Assembly (NCBI GenBank): GCA_014898425.1
Contig: RCSZ01000013.1
Coordinates: forward strand, 496,001-560,000
Direction: 5' to 3'
Origin: Botryotinia globosa
Taxonomy: Eukaryota > Ascomycota > Leotiomycetes > Helotiales > Sclerotiniaceae
Length of the DNA stretch: 64,000 nt
How positions within the stretch are numbered: the first letter of the stretch is position 1; the number at the start of each line of letters is the position of its first letter. Under the pieces are notes generated by a model. It had not been told where the DNA came from, ran no database searches, and was given only the letters and a program-made list of their open reading frames with translations. A program made the position numbers and the translations under genes. Positions 22,670 to 34,922 of this stretch are shown here, piece by piece.

Positions 22670-22815
22670 TATGTAATTAAATAGGCACGTGTTGCGAGCA
22701 AAATGATGCGAAACAATTTTTATGTACTTGACTGCTCAGTGCTCAAATAATTAAATCTAAATTATATCACATCTTGAATTATTGATACTATGTTTGCAAT
22801 CTCTCGAAACCACCT

Positions 22816-23918
22816 TCACATCTTACTGAGAAGAGTACTCATGACATCCTTTGTACTCGCTGAAGATTCCTTCACGAGAGTAGCAATGGCTTTGAACCTA
22901 CGAAAAGAGGCATTAATAAAATCCAATAATCACATCACAGGCCGAGGAATAGGTCATATCACTTACTCGGGAATACTAGAGAAGTTAGCTTGACTTCATT
23001 TATAATATGTTACGAAGAAGCAAAGAAAGGTGCATACCTAGCATCACCCATAATCTCATACATGATCGACTCCGAGGTTGTCACAACAGCACCAGCAGCC
23101 CTCAGCCGGTCAAGAGCTATGGGTATCTCTTGCGGGTTGCAGCTACTCACTCCGTCGGCCAATACATATACCTATGCAAGTTGTTAGCCTCCCTTTGTTG
23201 TGGTCGCCAAGTACACTCACTTTGTGCCCATTGGCTAGCAAATCCAATGTCGTTTGTGTAACGCAGATGTGCGATTCAATGCCCACGATAATCACTTCGG
23301 CTGGGGTAGCAGAATGGAAATGTCGAGAAATCGATGGAATCCACTGGGTTGGAATCATGAGTTAGTCACCAACGATATCTTTTCACGTCATGGAAAGACG
23401 AGATCGACGCAAAAGCTCTCAGTTCAAGGTCCATATGTGATTATTGTAGAGTTCACATACCATGCTAAAAGCCGTTTTGTCTGCATGCTCAACAGCATTG
23501 GGGATGCTAAGCTCAGCGCATGTTTCACCTAGTCGTGCGCGATTCTGTGTGGTAGCATAGATGGGAATATGAAGTATATCACTTGCTTTGATCAACTTTT
23601 GAGTTGTCGCGATGCTGAGGTGAGAAGTAAGTGATGGTATCTATAGATTAGGGAATATGGATGAACGCACACTTTCTCATATTCCCATATCGCTTTTCGA
23701 AACTTTTCTTGGATGTCGCAAATACTTTTTGGAAAGGGGGGGTTAGTGGAGGGATTCAAAGGGAGTGGGGATCAAGAGTGATTGGAGAATAGAGAACAAA
23801 CAAGAGGGCAGGTCTGGCTGAGTTGCGTAAGTATTGGGTAGCTAGAAGTGAGGGACGGAACTTACTCAGACGCTTTCCTACATGTTCTATCATCTTTGCA
23901 ATGTGAAGGAGGATACAT
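22816..23918 (-). CDS. Isochorismatase-family cysteine hydrolase
   Basis: Seven exons: 23918-23866, 23724-23671, 23614-23461, 23343-23221, 23171-23038, 22975-22967, 22897-22816; 202 residues, all in phase. Family members hydrolyse amide or vinyl-ether bonds through a Cys-Asp-Lys triad. Seen: ICDIQEKFRKAIWEYEKV with Asp21, ATTQNRARLGETC, HADKTAFSM with Lys82, then GIESHICVTQTTLDLL with Cys114, LADGVSSCNPQEIPIALDRL, and TSESIMYEIMGDAR, which leads through a 9 nt microexon (IPE) into FKAIATLVKESS. This is the ISOC1/2-like small-hydrolase branch. The substrate cannot be predicted. The first exon and intron are the least certain part: acceptor CCAAAAAG is purine-rich and the N-terminus is short. 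Confidence 0.85.
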
Positions 23919-24120
23919 GCATTTGTTTACTTGTTGGGGTGTTATTGCGTTTTCTGGGGTAAGTGGGGTATGTAAGCCGAGGATGTGGAGCTAAGGGAAC
24001 GAAGTTTGATTGGCACTTCGTCCCGGATCAAGGGGCTTTTAGTGTGGCTCTGAGAAAGTCAAGTGCACAGGGCATTGGATCTACGGGAACACAGTCTTAA
24101 GATTTTTTTTACAGAGAATA

Positions 24121-25946
24121 TTACCATACAAAGGTTTCAACTCTCGCTCTTTCAAGCCACCGCAAATCATTCTGAGAGTTTGCCTTTTGTATAACATAAA
24201 GCTCATCAATCAGCGCTGGAACAAATGTGCCTGGACCTCTCACATCATCTCGGACTGCTGCAATCTCGGCTGCAATCTCGTAGTGAAGCAATGCTGAAAG
24301 AACAGCGAGAAGCTTATCTCCACGACTGACTGCCAACATTGCTGAGATGATAGTACCCAAAACACAACCACTTCCCGTGATTCTGCCCAAGATTTCATGC
24401 CCATTGGATATTGCAAAGGTACGTACTCCGTCGCTCAAAAGATCAACCGCCCCGGTCATGAGTACTACATTGCGCTCCCTCAATGCTAAATCACGCACGA
24501 TTGTAGCTTTCTCCGCAAGACTCGATGTACTTGAGCCACTGTCAACGCCTCGTTGCTGAATAAGTGATCCGAATACGGTCTTGATTTCTCCCTCGTTTCC
24601 TTTAATGACATCGAAGTAACCATTTGCTAAAAGTGATTTAACTGCTGACCGCCTTACAGCAGTAGCTCCGCAGCCCACTGGATCGAGCACAATTGGTCCT
24701 CCTGCGTTATTGTATGCTCTTAGAGCCTTTGAGTAATTTTGTATACCTTCGGGGGTGACCGTTCCCATGTTAATAACCAAACCTCCTCCAAGTTTCGCAA
24801 GATCTGCCGCCTCTTCTCCATAATTTGCCATGATAGGGCTGGCACCAATTGCGAGAGCCACATTAGCAGCAAAGTTTTGAACCACGAGATTTGTCATGTT
24901 ATGAGATAGAGGCGTCTGCTTAGCAACATCTCCTATAATACCTGGAACCTGTAACAAAACTTCGCGAAGGTCTTTTATTTTTTTATCATGCGGTAAGTGT
25001 GCTAGAGCAAACGGAGCCGGGGTCCGTACAAGTTCTGCAAGCTCGCGGGCAGCCTTTTCAGCATCTTGAGCTGCTATGATTGCACTGACGATGGCCACCC
25101 CGTCAAGCTGCTTGCCCTCTGATGCCGACTGATACAGGACACGCTGTAGATTTGAGGAATTGATGCCACCTATTGCTACGGTTCGCACTTGGCTTCCTGA
25201 CTGTTGCAAAGAATGCAGAACTTCCTTCGTGCCAGCGGTTCCAATAATGTCCTTGGTGTTGGTTTTCCTATTTCGAAATCCATCAGAATACTTTTCATTG
25301 ATTTAAGCAAATAGATTAGGTATGAAGATTGAATTGAGATTCCGTTCCCACTAAATAAGGTTACGCATTGTAAATTTGTGCTGGAACAAAGGTACCACTT
25401 GATCTCTTACAGCTCTCGAATCTAAAACTCAAGGTCGTATTGCCGTGCTATTCTTACGTTGGTGTGGCAAACATTGTGCCAATTCCTAGATAATCTGCAC
25501 CATCTTTAGATGCTGTCAAAGCTTCTTGGACATTGGCCACTGTTACTCCGATAATTGCATCCTTGCCCAACATTGCTCTTGCCGTCTTCAGATCTGGATC
25601 AAAGTTAGAGACATGAGGAATAGATGGCATTATCACTTTATTCGTGACAGAGGATCTAACCCATATCATCCTGACCAATATGGACACCTTCACACGCAAC
25701 TGCAAGAGCAACATCGATTCGATCATTGATCAAAAGTGGAACATTGTACTTTCGTGTGACAGCATGTAGCTTCCTCGCAGTATCAACCAGGGCCGCTGTA
25801 TCGCTGTATTTGTCTCGATATTGCACGATCGTGACACCACCACGGACTGCAGCATCTACCACATCAACAAGATTTCTATCACCAAGTATAGCAGGTGTAG
25901 AATCTGTCACAAGGTAAAGAGAGTAATCAACATTTTTTGGATCCAT
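24121..25946 (-). CDS. THI6: Bifunctional thiamine-phosphate synthase / hydroxyethylthiazole kinase
   Basis: Three exons: 25946-25661, 25593-25458, 25267-24121; 522 residues (yeast Thi6 is about 540). It makes thiamine phosphate from HMP-PP and thiazole phosphate, and phosphorylates the thiazole. N-terminal ThiE barrel: YLVTDSTP (11-18), VQYRDK (41-46), INDRIDVALA (73-82), GVHIGQDD (87-94), YLGIGTMFATPTKTNTK across intron 2, and VAIGGI (171-176) at the phosphate site. C-terminal ThiM kinase: SHNMTNLVVQNFAANVALA (262-280), GASPIMA, VLDPVGCGATAVRR and ITGSGCVLGT with the catalytic-region cysteine near 442. The stop lies about 200 bp upstream (in gene sense, downstream) of the isochorismatase start on the same strand. 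No TPP riboswitch was recognised in its leader or introns. Confidence 0.95.
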
Positions 25947-27131
25947 TTTGGGAGAATAGAGTCAGGAATGAACAAGTACAAAGTTAGGAGTAGGGAAATC
26001 AGTACCCAGGAAGGAAGGAATAACAGGAAGAAGGAAGGAAGAACTTTGGTTGGCTACAAATGGAGATGAACACTACTGGGTAGATGTGAAGCATATCAAT
26101 GAATCATATGCTTAGACGCGGCACGTGTAGTTCTTCCTCCATATAATTTCTGAGTAAGTAGAATATATATATATATATATTAATGAATGCAAATGTCATG
26201 ATATTTACTACATATAGCAAGTTTACCAAATAATCCATAATTCATGCGTCACAATTAATTTTACATTGATACTCACCTAGTCAGGATTACTTTGCTGTAG
26301 CTGTATGTATTGTATTCCTCCTTCCTAGCTCCATTTTTTTTTCTCTCGTTGACAAGGGCTTACCATTTCCACCCATCGATATCCGAAGCCTTTTATTTGG
26401 AAATTCTTTCAAACTTTCTTTTCCCCTCCACAACCTTCCTCTTTCTTTGCCTTCTACCAAACAAACGCTACACAACAAACAATAATTCCATCAACAATAC
26501 AATAAATAACAATTTTGTATTGGAGATTCTTTCAGTAGAAGAAATTCTATTTAAAAAGGTCCAGCCTTCTACGTCCCATCTATCCCAGAATCGTCGGATT
26601 CAAACAAATCCCAGACCTCGCAAATCAAAGTTGTTCAAGAACACGTTAAGCAATCACTTTTGCTTTTCGCTCTTGTACTTGTCGGAATCCAATCCTCGGA
26701 CTTCAAATCTCTACAGCTTGCATCATTTAGTATCTGACAGATACTCCATCTTGCTAACAAGGATTTTCTTCCCTTGAATTCTTCACCCAAAGCTATCAGC
26801 ACGTACAGCGATACATTTGCGTTATATGTATCTCACACCCAACGCCAACGACCTCAGACATCAGCCGCCCCTCGAGCTGCAACCATTTCGCATACCGCGG
26901 AAACCTTGTAGTTCATACTTCAGTAGCAACGGCTAAGTATCATCCTCTCCGATTCGAATGTTCCCGTAACCACCAACCAAATTTTAACCAACCTCAACCG
27001 ACTTTGCCATTTCAACAAGTTCAACTTTTCTGCATGTTATATTTCAGATTATCGCATCATCTAAACAATACCTGCACGCCTTAAACTTCACGAAATTACA
27101 CAATTCAACTCAACACTACCTATTAGCAATC
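25947..27131. promoter_or_regulatory. Divergent upstream region, THI6 and eIF5
   Basis: 1.2 kb with both promoters. It has purine-rich GGAAGGAA stretches next to THI6 (25998-26042), a TA repeat (about 26165-26182), and a long C/A/T-rich segment from about 26300 that looks like a long eIF5 5' leader ending CTATTAGCAATC ATG. A 155-codon frame at 26310-26777 lacks family features. Confidence 0.5.
26163..26182. repeat. TA dinucleotide repeat
   Basis: Alternating AT of about 18 bp in the THI6/eIF5 intergenic region. Confidence 0.75.
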
Positions 27132-28470
27132 ATGGCTACCGTCAATATCCGCCGCGATGTCAAGGACAACTTCTACAGATACAAGATGGAGAAGATCCAG
27201 TCCAAAATTGAAGGAAAGGGTAACGGCATCAAAACCGTCATCGTCAATCTCACCAGCATCGCCAACTCATTGGCCCGCCCAGGGGCATATGTCATCAAAT
27301 ATTTCGGTTTCGAACTCGGGGCTCAAACCAATACCAACCCTGCCGATGATCGTTGGATCATCAATGGTGCTCATGAAGCAAGCAAATTGCAGGATTACCT
27401 GGATGGTTTCATCAATAAGTTTGTGCTCTGCAAAGAGTGCAAGAACCCTGAAACCGAAGTAATCTTCAAAGATGGGAACATCGTCTTGGATTGTAAGGCA
27501 TGCGGCAAGCGTTCGATGGTCGACCCTAGACTTAAGTTGAGCGGCTTCATCCTGAAGACTCAACCAAAGAAGGGCAAGAAAGACAAAGCAGAAAAGAAGG
27601 CAGCTCGCAAAGCCAAAGCGGACAAGGGCGAAGCCAAGGACAACGAAAATGCTAGTGGTAGCGAGAACGCATCTGAAAACGGATCCCATGACAACAATGG
27701 CGCCGGTGACGTGGCACTCGATGCTCCAAGCGACGATGAGCTTGTTCGTCAAGCAGAAGAACTTCAACAATCTACTGAAGTCAAAGATGACGACTGGGCA
27801 GTAGACATGTCCCCAGAAGCTGTCAAGGCCCGTCAGCAACAGCTCCCTGACGATCTTAAGCAAAAGCTCGTCTTGGGTGGTGGTGGTGGAGACGAGGATG
27901 ATGATGAAGAAGGTGGCGGAAACTCTACCTACGATCAACTTGCAAACTGGATTGAAGAGCAGACCGCAGAGAAAGGTGACGTCAGTAAGGTAGATGATCT
28001 TCAAATTTATCTTAAGGCGAAAGAGCTTGGAATCGAGGCGAAGCACCGCACTCTCGTTATTCTTGCTCTTACACTCTTCGATGAAAACATTGTGAAGCAG
28101 ATTCCAAAGCGAGCAGGCATGCTTAAAAATGTAAGCTTGCGTACATATATCCTGATTATCCCCCTGAATACTAATCTTTTTGTAGATGGTCACCTCTGAG
28201 AAACATGAAAAATCTCTCCTCGGTGGAATTGAAAGATTTATTGGCCTCCGCGGTCAAAAGAACTCCGAATTCTACGAGAAGACTTCAAATATCCTCATGG
28301 TCCTCTACGATCAGGAACTCCTCAGCGAAGAGGTCATCACTAAGTGGGGTACCAAAGCCAGCAAGAAATATACCAATGACCTTGCTGTGAGCAAGAAAGT
28401 TCGCAAGTCAGCAGAAGGGTTCTTAAAATGGTTGGCAGAGGCTGAGAGCGATGACGAGGACTCCGAGTAA
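27132..28470 (+). CDS. TIF5: Translation initiation factor eIF5
   Basis: Two exons, 27132-28130 and 28186-28470, intron 55 nt; 427 residues. eIF5 is the GTPase-activating protein for eIF2 in the 43S/48S complex. Seen: N-terminal NFYRYKMEKI with the catalytic arginine finger at Arg16, EGKGNGIKTVIVN, KYFGFELGAQT, HEASKLQDYLDGFINKFVLC, and a C2-C2 zinc ribbon (Cys100, Cys103, Cys121, Cys124). A Lys-rich linker follows, then acidic low complexity, then the C-terminal W2 (HEAT) domain with YDQLANWIEEQ, LDEEL-like YDQELLSEEVITKWG and the acidic/aromatic end FLKWLAEAESDDEDSE that binds eIF2-beta and eIF3. Length and order match fungal eIF5. The intron falls inside the W2 domain. Confidence 0.97.
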
Positions 28471-28797
28471 AAGGCAAGGCATGCCTTGATTAAGCCCGCA
28501 CGAAGTGTTTTATTTTATTCCTGAAGTTTTGTCTTAAATAGTATCATTGTTCGGCCTTTATGCCATCTGAAGTATGACGGGTTTATGTTCAAGCATGAAT
28601 AAATTCCATAGATCTTTTTTTTTTGATCGGCTGCTACTGTCTTCAAATTTGCTTGGCATCACTTAAAAGTCCCAGTCACTGCTAATAATCAAATATATTC
28701 CACTCTTCACCAATTGTCCATGAGATCTTTCAGTGAGAAAATGCAAGATATTGTAATCGCGACTATGAGTAGATTTTATGGCAATCATTACAAAACA
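28471..28797. other. Convergent intergenic region, eIF5 and TTI1 tails
   Basis: 327 bp holding two 3' UTRs, with a T9-10 run near 28615. Nothing else seen. Confidence 0.55.
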
Positions 28798-31700
28798 TTA
28801 AAATATGATGAGAGGTCTAGGGGACTGAAACACGTACCCATCAAGCGAAGGTATTTGCATTTCACGACTCAAACGAGACTGTAACACTAACCAGACTGCA
28901 TCAGCATTCACGGCTGATAACACATCACGAACGTCACTTCTATCCGGTATGATTCTTGCCAGAAGATACAAAACATCATCGAATGCGTCATCGTTCACCC
29001 CGGTGCATTCCACTATGGCCATCAAAAGCTTCACTACACTCTCCCACATCTGTGCAGCCTGTGAGTGTATTCCACGACCACCAGATCCAGTCTTCTCCAC
29101 CAACATATTATCCCTGGTCTGCCTGGCCAATACAATCAAGCGGGGCCACTGCGCAGCAATTCTCGTGTTGAGAAAATTTCCAGCACTTCTGCAGATAGCT
29201 GCGATGGAGTCTGCAGCTGCGATGGCAACATGTGATTCCTTATCATATAATCGATCTATGACTACAGGCCATATATCATTAACAAGAGGCAAGAAGTTTT
29301 CCTCGTCGCTTTGTAGAGCAGCGGAGGATGTGCGTATCAATCCCAGCAATCGTGTACGTAATGTCGGGGATGGATTTGTGAGATAGTGCTGACAGAGGCG
29401 GATAATGCTCTCGATCATGGTATAGGTTTTTGTAACGGGAATCTTTTCTTTTTCGACATTGTTATCTTCGTTGCTTTCACCAACCTCGGTCATGTCGTCC
29501 AATAATGCAGAGGCGCTTTTCCACGGCTCTCGTGGGAACTCATCAGATCCGATATTCTCTTGCTTCTTGAGTCGTTCCTGCTGCTTTTCGATTGCCTGAA
29601 GAATACTGTCAACTGTAATGGTGCGAGTTCCACGTTGGATGACATCAACATGTGGTGCGCCGCGTAGTCGCAAATGGCGAGAATGTGAGCCCGTCGCCAC
29701 AATCTCTCCGAGTACAGCAAATAGACCTTCTACCAATCCCTGGTAGCCATGGAAATTGTCCAAAGCGGCAAATGTAGAAGAAACCACATCGTCGAGATAT
29801 AAAAGTAGAGATGGTCCCGTCAACCGAATCATCATTATTAGCACTTGCGGGGTCTGGGGTGATATGTCAAATGTGTTCAATCTCAACGAAATTGCGTTCA
29901 CCATGTAATCAACGTTCTCCACGATAAGTTCTCGGGTGCTCGGGTATCCGCAAGCTTGTGCAAGTATGTTTAGACAGACAATTGCGCGCCCTCTTAAATC
30001 ACCAATGGTCGAACCTAAAAGCTGCGACACGGGGTATAATATATCCACGAGCTCTGCTCGAAAGTCTTCCTTCGAGCGCTTGGCCGAATTAGACACGATC
30101 TCCAGCGCGATCCCTTTCACTCGCCAGTCGAGATTATGGTCTTCACTAGACAACACTGATATTGAGTAAGAATATAGATCATGGTTCGTGGCTTGAGAGT
30201 CGTCCGAAGCAAGGAGCGTCGATTCGAAAAACTCATTCATCTCCTCGTTTTGGGAAGCAGCCAACTGTATCAATTGGGATGAGATCCAGTAGGCAGCCAG
30301 GAGACTTGGACCAGATGCTTGCCGTACATACTCGAGCATGTCGCTGGCCATGGTCAAGTGCGGTTGCGAATCATTCAACGACCTTAGAAATGCTACCATA
30401 GCGATTCTTGTAGCCTTTTGACTTTCTTCGGGCATCAGTATGGGAGGGAAATCCCGTAAGAGCATCTGTTCACTTGACAACATCATCAGAGCCTGACTAT
30501 TCGGGTCTGATAAAACCTCTTGCATGGCCCGAGGGTGAGAAGAGGTCTCTATAACACTGGAAAGACCGTCTCGTAGCGATCTTGAAAGTGCTTCGTCGAG
30601 TATGGAAGAGCCCAGATCCAATTTGCTCAATAATTTGTATGACGCTGAAAGTTGGTGCAGTGCGGATACCTTGGCGGTCGCATCGTTCATCTGCATCACT
30701 CGTGGCAAGCTGGTTACCCAGTTATAGCACGTTTTTTTGATTGACTCGCCGATGCTTGAATGAATGGTGGCCAAGTCTACAATAGAAGTTGTGCTAGCAT
30801 CAAGGGGATCTTCTGCGCCGAATAATGACAAACAGGTCTCCACCAAAATAGAATTCGAATCAGCCAATGTATCATGGCATTCGTCCAGTAAAACGATGCA
30901 AAATCGATTGAGTGAGACGCGTACACTATTAGATTTGTGTGTACGTAACTTTACGACATTTGCTATGGAGAGCTTTATCTGAGAAGTGGTGGCAGTGAGC
31001 CAGGATTTCGTAAGCATGTCATTTTCGCGCTTGCTTTCCACTTCCATCAATGCATTTCTGCTTGCCCTGATAGTACGAGTCTTTAAATCGCTCAATACAG
31101 TGGTTAAAACCAGTAGTAGACTTTCTAATGCCATGACAATAGTTTTCTGTGATCTTCGAAATGTTGTAGTGGGCGTGAGGCATTTCGTGAGGGCTGAGAC
31201 TGTGCCTGGGAGGAAAGTAGCATGAGCTTGTACGTCTTTGATGCAGTTCCATGCAGCTTTCAAAGCACGCAGCCCTTCTGACTGGATCTCTGTTGATGGG
31301 CCATTCGTGATTGCATCGAGTATCGATGTAATACAGTGTCCAACTGCTGGCATGGTGGTCTCGTTGGTAATTGTATCGGATCCCTCTGGGACACGTGCCA
31401 AGTCGTCAAATAAAGCTGCAAGTGCAGCCAGAGCTTCAAAAACGAGTTCTTCTGGGGCTTTTATTGGAGCTTGTCCCGGTACTCCTCCGATCATCAACGT
31501 CAGCAGGATCAGAAGTTGTTTGGCAAGATCTATCGCAATATGGTTTCGCCATCCTTGTTCCAGTAGTAGCCTTAAACATTTCAGAGTAAGTTCCGACAGT
31601 TTGTCCGTATACTTTTGCTTCGAACGCAGGATCTGAGATAATGGAAAGAAGACATCTAGTAACACGCTGATGGTCAGTCATTGCGTAATTCTTCGACCGA

Positions 31701-31965
31701 AATGCCAGAAATTCCAGAAACGTACAATCTGCCAGCTTCTCGTCGAAAGCTTCATTGTCACACGTTCGCCGCAATGCGCCAAGAAGGTTTTCCGTCGAAG
31801 ATATTAGAGAGTTGCTGTCGCCAGCATTCTTCAGTGCCAATTGGCTCAAGTTAACGCAGTATGGTTTGAGCTGTTCCACAATGTCAGTATTGTAACAAGA
31901 GAAGCAGCGACGATTGTTACCTCCTGAAATATTTCATTTCTTGTCTTAAGAACTATTGGATCCAT
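28798..31965 (-). CDS. TTI1: TEL2-interacting protein 1 (TTI1), HEAT-repeat protein
   Basis: Three exons: 31965-31921, 31870-31726, 31655-28798, with introns of 50 and 70 nt; 1015 residues. With Tel2 and Tti2, Tti1 forms the TTT complex that matures PI3K-like kinases (TOR, ATM, ATR) with Hsp90. Seen: MDPIVLKTRNEIFQELKPYC at the start; KLADY joined across intron 2 to VFFPLSQILR; many amphipathic helix pairs typical of HEAT/ARM solenoids; a central SVRVSLNRFCIVLLDECHDT block; and a conserved-looking C-terminal third (SHVAIAAADSIAAICRSAG, AAQMWESVVKLL, AFDDVLYLLARIIPD). No membrane segment. Length is usual for fungal Tti1 (about 1000-1100). Its start is the last gene boundary before the AT-rich block, which begins some 200 bp upstream. 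Confidence 0.88.
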
Positions 31966-32170
31966 CTATTTCAGAGGTGTTTAAGTTCACCATCTGTAGA
32001 CCAGAACATTCTTGGGGAGTTGATGCGATTGTGTGAGACACGAGGCTGACAAACAGCCTTTTGTGCGGGGCCTTTAAACGTGTATCAAGCTTGAGCTAAG
32101 TACGTACGTGAGCACGTGATTTTGCTTGCTCGCGTGATGAGGCTTTGAAACTATTACAGATCATGCATGT
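31966..32170 (-). promoter_or_regulatory. TTI1 upstream region ending at the AT-rich boundary
   Basis: About 200 bp of normal composition upstream of TTI1. It contains CACGTG (near 32113) within a GC-richer stretch (about 32100-32145). Composition collapses just after about 32170. Confidence 0.5.
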
Positions 32171-33321
32171 GCTTAGCAGGGGAAAGGCTAAGCTGAATTG
32201 GTAATAGTATTATAATACTATGAGGAAAGCTTAGACTTATGGAATATATATGGAATCATTAGTATAAAAGCTTGAATTTATATTTAACATATTATATAAT
32301 ATTATATGTATATAAAAGTGAGGACTAGAAAAAAGATCTCAATATAGAGATCTAAGTCACTTATTTATACCTTTTCCGGCCCCCTATATAGTCTATAATA
32401 TAGATGATATATATGAAAAAAATCTAATTTAAAATCAATTTTGATTTAAGATCCCTTTTTTTATTGATTTCAAATTAATATTATATATATATATATATAT
32501 ATATGAATATTATTATATTTATTATTATCTATTTAACTAATTTCTGTATAATTTTTTAACTTTTTTAATTTTTTTAAATAATGATTGATTATTTCGAATA
32601 AAAAGTTAATAAAGGATTTCTTTTTAAATTAAAAATTCTTTATTTTATGTTATAATAATATTTTTCTTTATATAAAGAAAATAAATAATAAAAGAAAAGA
32701 AAAAGATTTTATTATTTTATTATAATAACAAATATTTTTTAATTATAAATAATTCTTTGAATATAAACATAATATTAAATAATCTAATTTATATTTATTA
32801 AAGATAATATTTATCTTTAATAAATATATAGTTTAAATCTTTTGAGAATAATAATATATTATTTATTATTTTTGAATTGATTCAATTCATTTTAATAATT
32901 TAATTACACTATCGGCTACTTATTTATTTATGAAGATTTAAATTAAGTCAATTAATTATTTTATTAAATGAAATTTTATAGTAATATACTTATCTATTTT
33001 ATGAACTAGAATTTTTTGAAATATATATTATTACTTTATTATCCATATATAAAGCAAATTTACTCTATTTATATTTATTTAATTCTTTTAAATAATTTTT
33101 GCATATAAATTATTTATTTTGTAGTTAAATCAATATTTATTAATTCAGTTTCAGTTGTGTTTTGGGTTATTGTAGATTGAAATTTAATTCTTCAACTAAT
33201 GAATTTATTAGTATATATAAATATATAATTATTAATTCAATTAATTGCATTAATATCTTTTGAAAAATCTATATTTAAATATCTTTTAATAGAATTATTA
33301 ATATTGTTATTAATATTCTTT

Positions 33322-34226
33322 ATATAAGCTTTTTTTAGCCCTTCGGGGCTAAATATAACAACAGACTCGCTGACGCTCTCCGTAGTTATTTTTCACACCC
33401 TTCAGGACCTACACCTACACTTGTATTACACAGCTTTTAGAATCCTAGAAATGAATAAGATTTATATTCTTATATTTTATTGAAATATGAATTTTGAAGC
33501 TATTCAGAGATTATAAGCTTTTGAGATGGTGGTCTGTGCTCCGGTCTAGGTGGGGTGTATTCAACCTCCTATCATAATTATAATAATTATAATAATAAAC
33601 TTTACTAATCTCTAACTTTTAAGTTATGTAAAAAATATTAAAAATACAATTAAACTTTAAAATTTTAAAATCTTATAATTTTGTAATTCTTTTTATAATT
33701 CTCTTTTAAATTCTCTTTCTAATTCTTTTTTTAATTCTTTTTTTATTATCTTCTTTTCTTCTTTTTTTCTTCTAATAAATCTAATAAATCTAATAAATCT
33801 TCCCCTCCCCTTTCTAATCCCCCTCTCCCTCCCCTTTCTAATCCCCCTCTCCCTCCCCCTCCCCCTCCCCTTTCTAATCCCTTCCATTTTCTAATTCCTT
33901 ATCTCTCTTATTGCAAATCCCGAACCTCCAAACTGATCAAAAACATTTATTCAATTCTTCAAAATCTTTAAATCTGTAATCTTTTCAATCCACTCTTCAA
34001 TTAATTATAATTTATTAATATAAAATTACATTATTAAAAAGCTTTCAATTTATAGAATCCTATAATATCTTTCAATTTCATTTTATAAATCCTTTACTTT
34101 TGATTTATTGTTGTTTTAATGAATTCTAGAATTTTCATATTTGTATATAGAGTATCTGTACTTTTCTTGGCCAATCAGCTTTCAGTTATAAACCATGTTT
34201 TAAATTCTGTATGTTAAGGATTAAAT
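33322..34226 (+). repeat. Left arm of inverted repeat A (pairs with 37003-38010)
   Basis: Outer part: GCCCTTCGGGGCTAA, then a segment with CGCTCTCCGTAGTTATTTTT and CAGGACCTAC, then CAGCTTTTAGAATCC. The reverse complement appears at 37,861-38,010. Inner part: CCAATCAGCTTTCAGTTATA and the following 30 bases match the reverse complement of 37,005-37,085. Most differences are transitions. A pyrimidine-rich stretch (33,777-33,880) matches a purine-rich stretch in the partner arm. Confidence 0.85.
33777..33880. repeat. Pyrimidine-rich simple sequence
   Basis: TAATAAATC copies followed by CCCCTCTCCCTCCCC-type strings. It lies within the left arm of inverted repeat A and accounts for an Arg/Gly/Lys-only open frame on the minus strand. 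Confidence 0.7.
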
Positions 34227-34639
34227 TCCTGATTTTTTTGGATTTTTTTTAATATTCAAATATTTACTTGGTTTTTATTATATAATTTAAATTAAAATTT
34301 TAAATGAATTCAGTAAATTTTAATAAAGAAAAGTTGATATCCCATTTAGTTTCTAAAACTATATAAAAAGCTTTTCCTATTAATTTTTGAATATATTTTA
34401 TATCGAAAATATAAATTATTTCAAAATTCTTTTCGAATTTCTTTTTAGAATCTATAGAAATAGAAATAATATTATAATTTTTTTATTTTTAAATCCATCA
34501 AACATTTATTGATATACTTTTTTTAAATTAATTTAAAAATATTATTATTAATTTGAATTTGAATATCTAGATAGTTGATTATAGGGTTTGAATCTTTTAA
34601 ATCAAGATCTTTTTTAATATCTTGAATAAATTCTTTAAT

Positions 34640-34745
34640 AAGATTCTCATTAGGTAGATTTTATAATTACAATATCATTTATATATATATTTAATATTAA
34701 TCCTGATGTTTTTATTAGTTCGAGAAGGATACGAAAGAGCTAGCA
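34640..34745 (-). pseudogene. Degenerate Ty1/copia-type reverse transcriptase fragment
   Basis: On the minus strand one frame reads LLELIKTSGLILNIYINDIV and continues II, with stops on either side. The pattern (T)SGLIL-xx-Y(V)DDI(V)I is the copia RT catalytic motif; here the first Asp of the YVDD box is Asn, as expected if GAT became AAT by G-to-A mutation. Short and stop-riddled, so it is a remnant. Moderate confidence because AT-rich sequence can mimic parts of the motif. Confidence 0.45.
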
Positions 34746-34749
34746 CCCA

Positions 34750-34922
34750 TGTATTATAGATCCTGTATATCTAATTGTATTTTATTTAAAAGCTAGCTAT
34801 ATAGGAAAATAGTAGGCCTTATGTAGGCATTATTGAAAGAGCCAGTCTCTTTTGTATTTACTTAATTCCCTTTGATATAATAATTATTAATTAAAATCAT
34901 TTCTTTGAAGTAAATATTCAAA
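34750..34922 (+). repeat. Direct repeat B, copy 1
   Basis: About 170 bp with GCTAGCTATATAGGAAAATA, then GTAGGC, TATTGAAAGAGCCAGTCTCT and a tail with CCCTTTGATATAAT. It recurs in the same orientation at 35,862-36,034 with mainly transition differences. Confidence 0.8.

Noticed and set aside
24121..26300. Possible TPP riboswitch controlling THI6
   Set aside because: I looked for the conserved CTGAGA and ACCTGA elements in the leader and introns and did not find a convincing pair.
27267..28193. 308-codon minus-strand frame
   Set aside because: Antisense shadow of eIF5, whose domains are unambiguous.
33693..33887. Arg/Gly/Lys-rich minus-strand frame
   Set aside because: Arises from a pyrimidine-rich simple sequence; no start context or family features.
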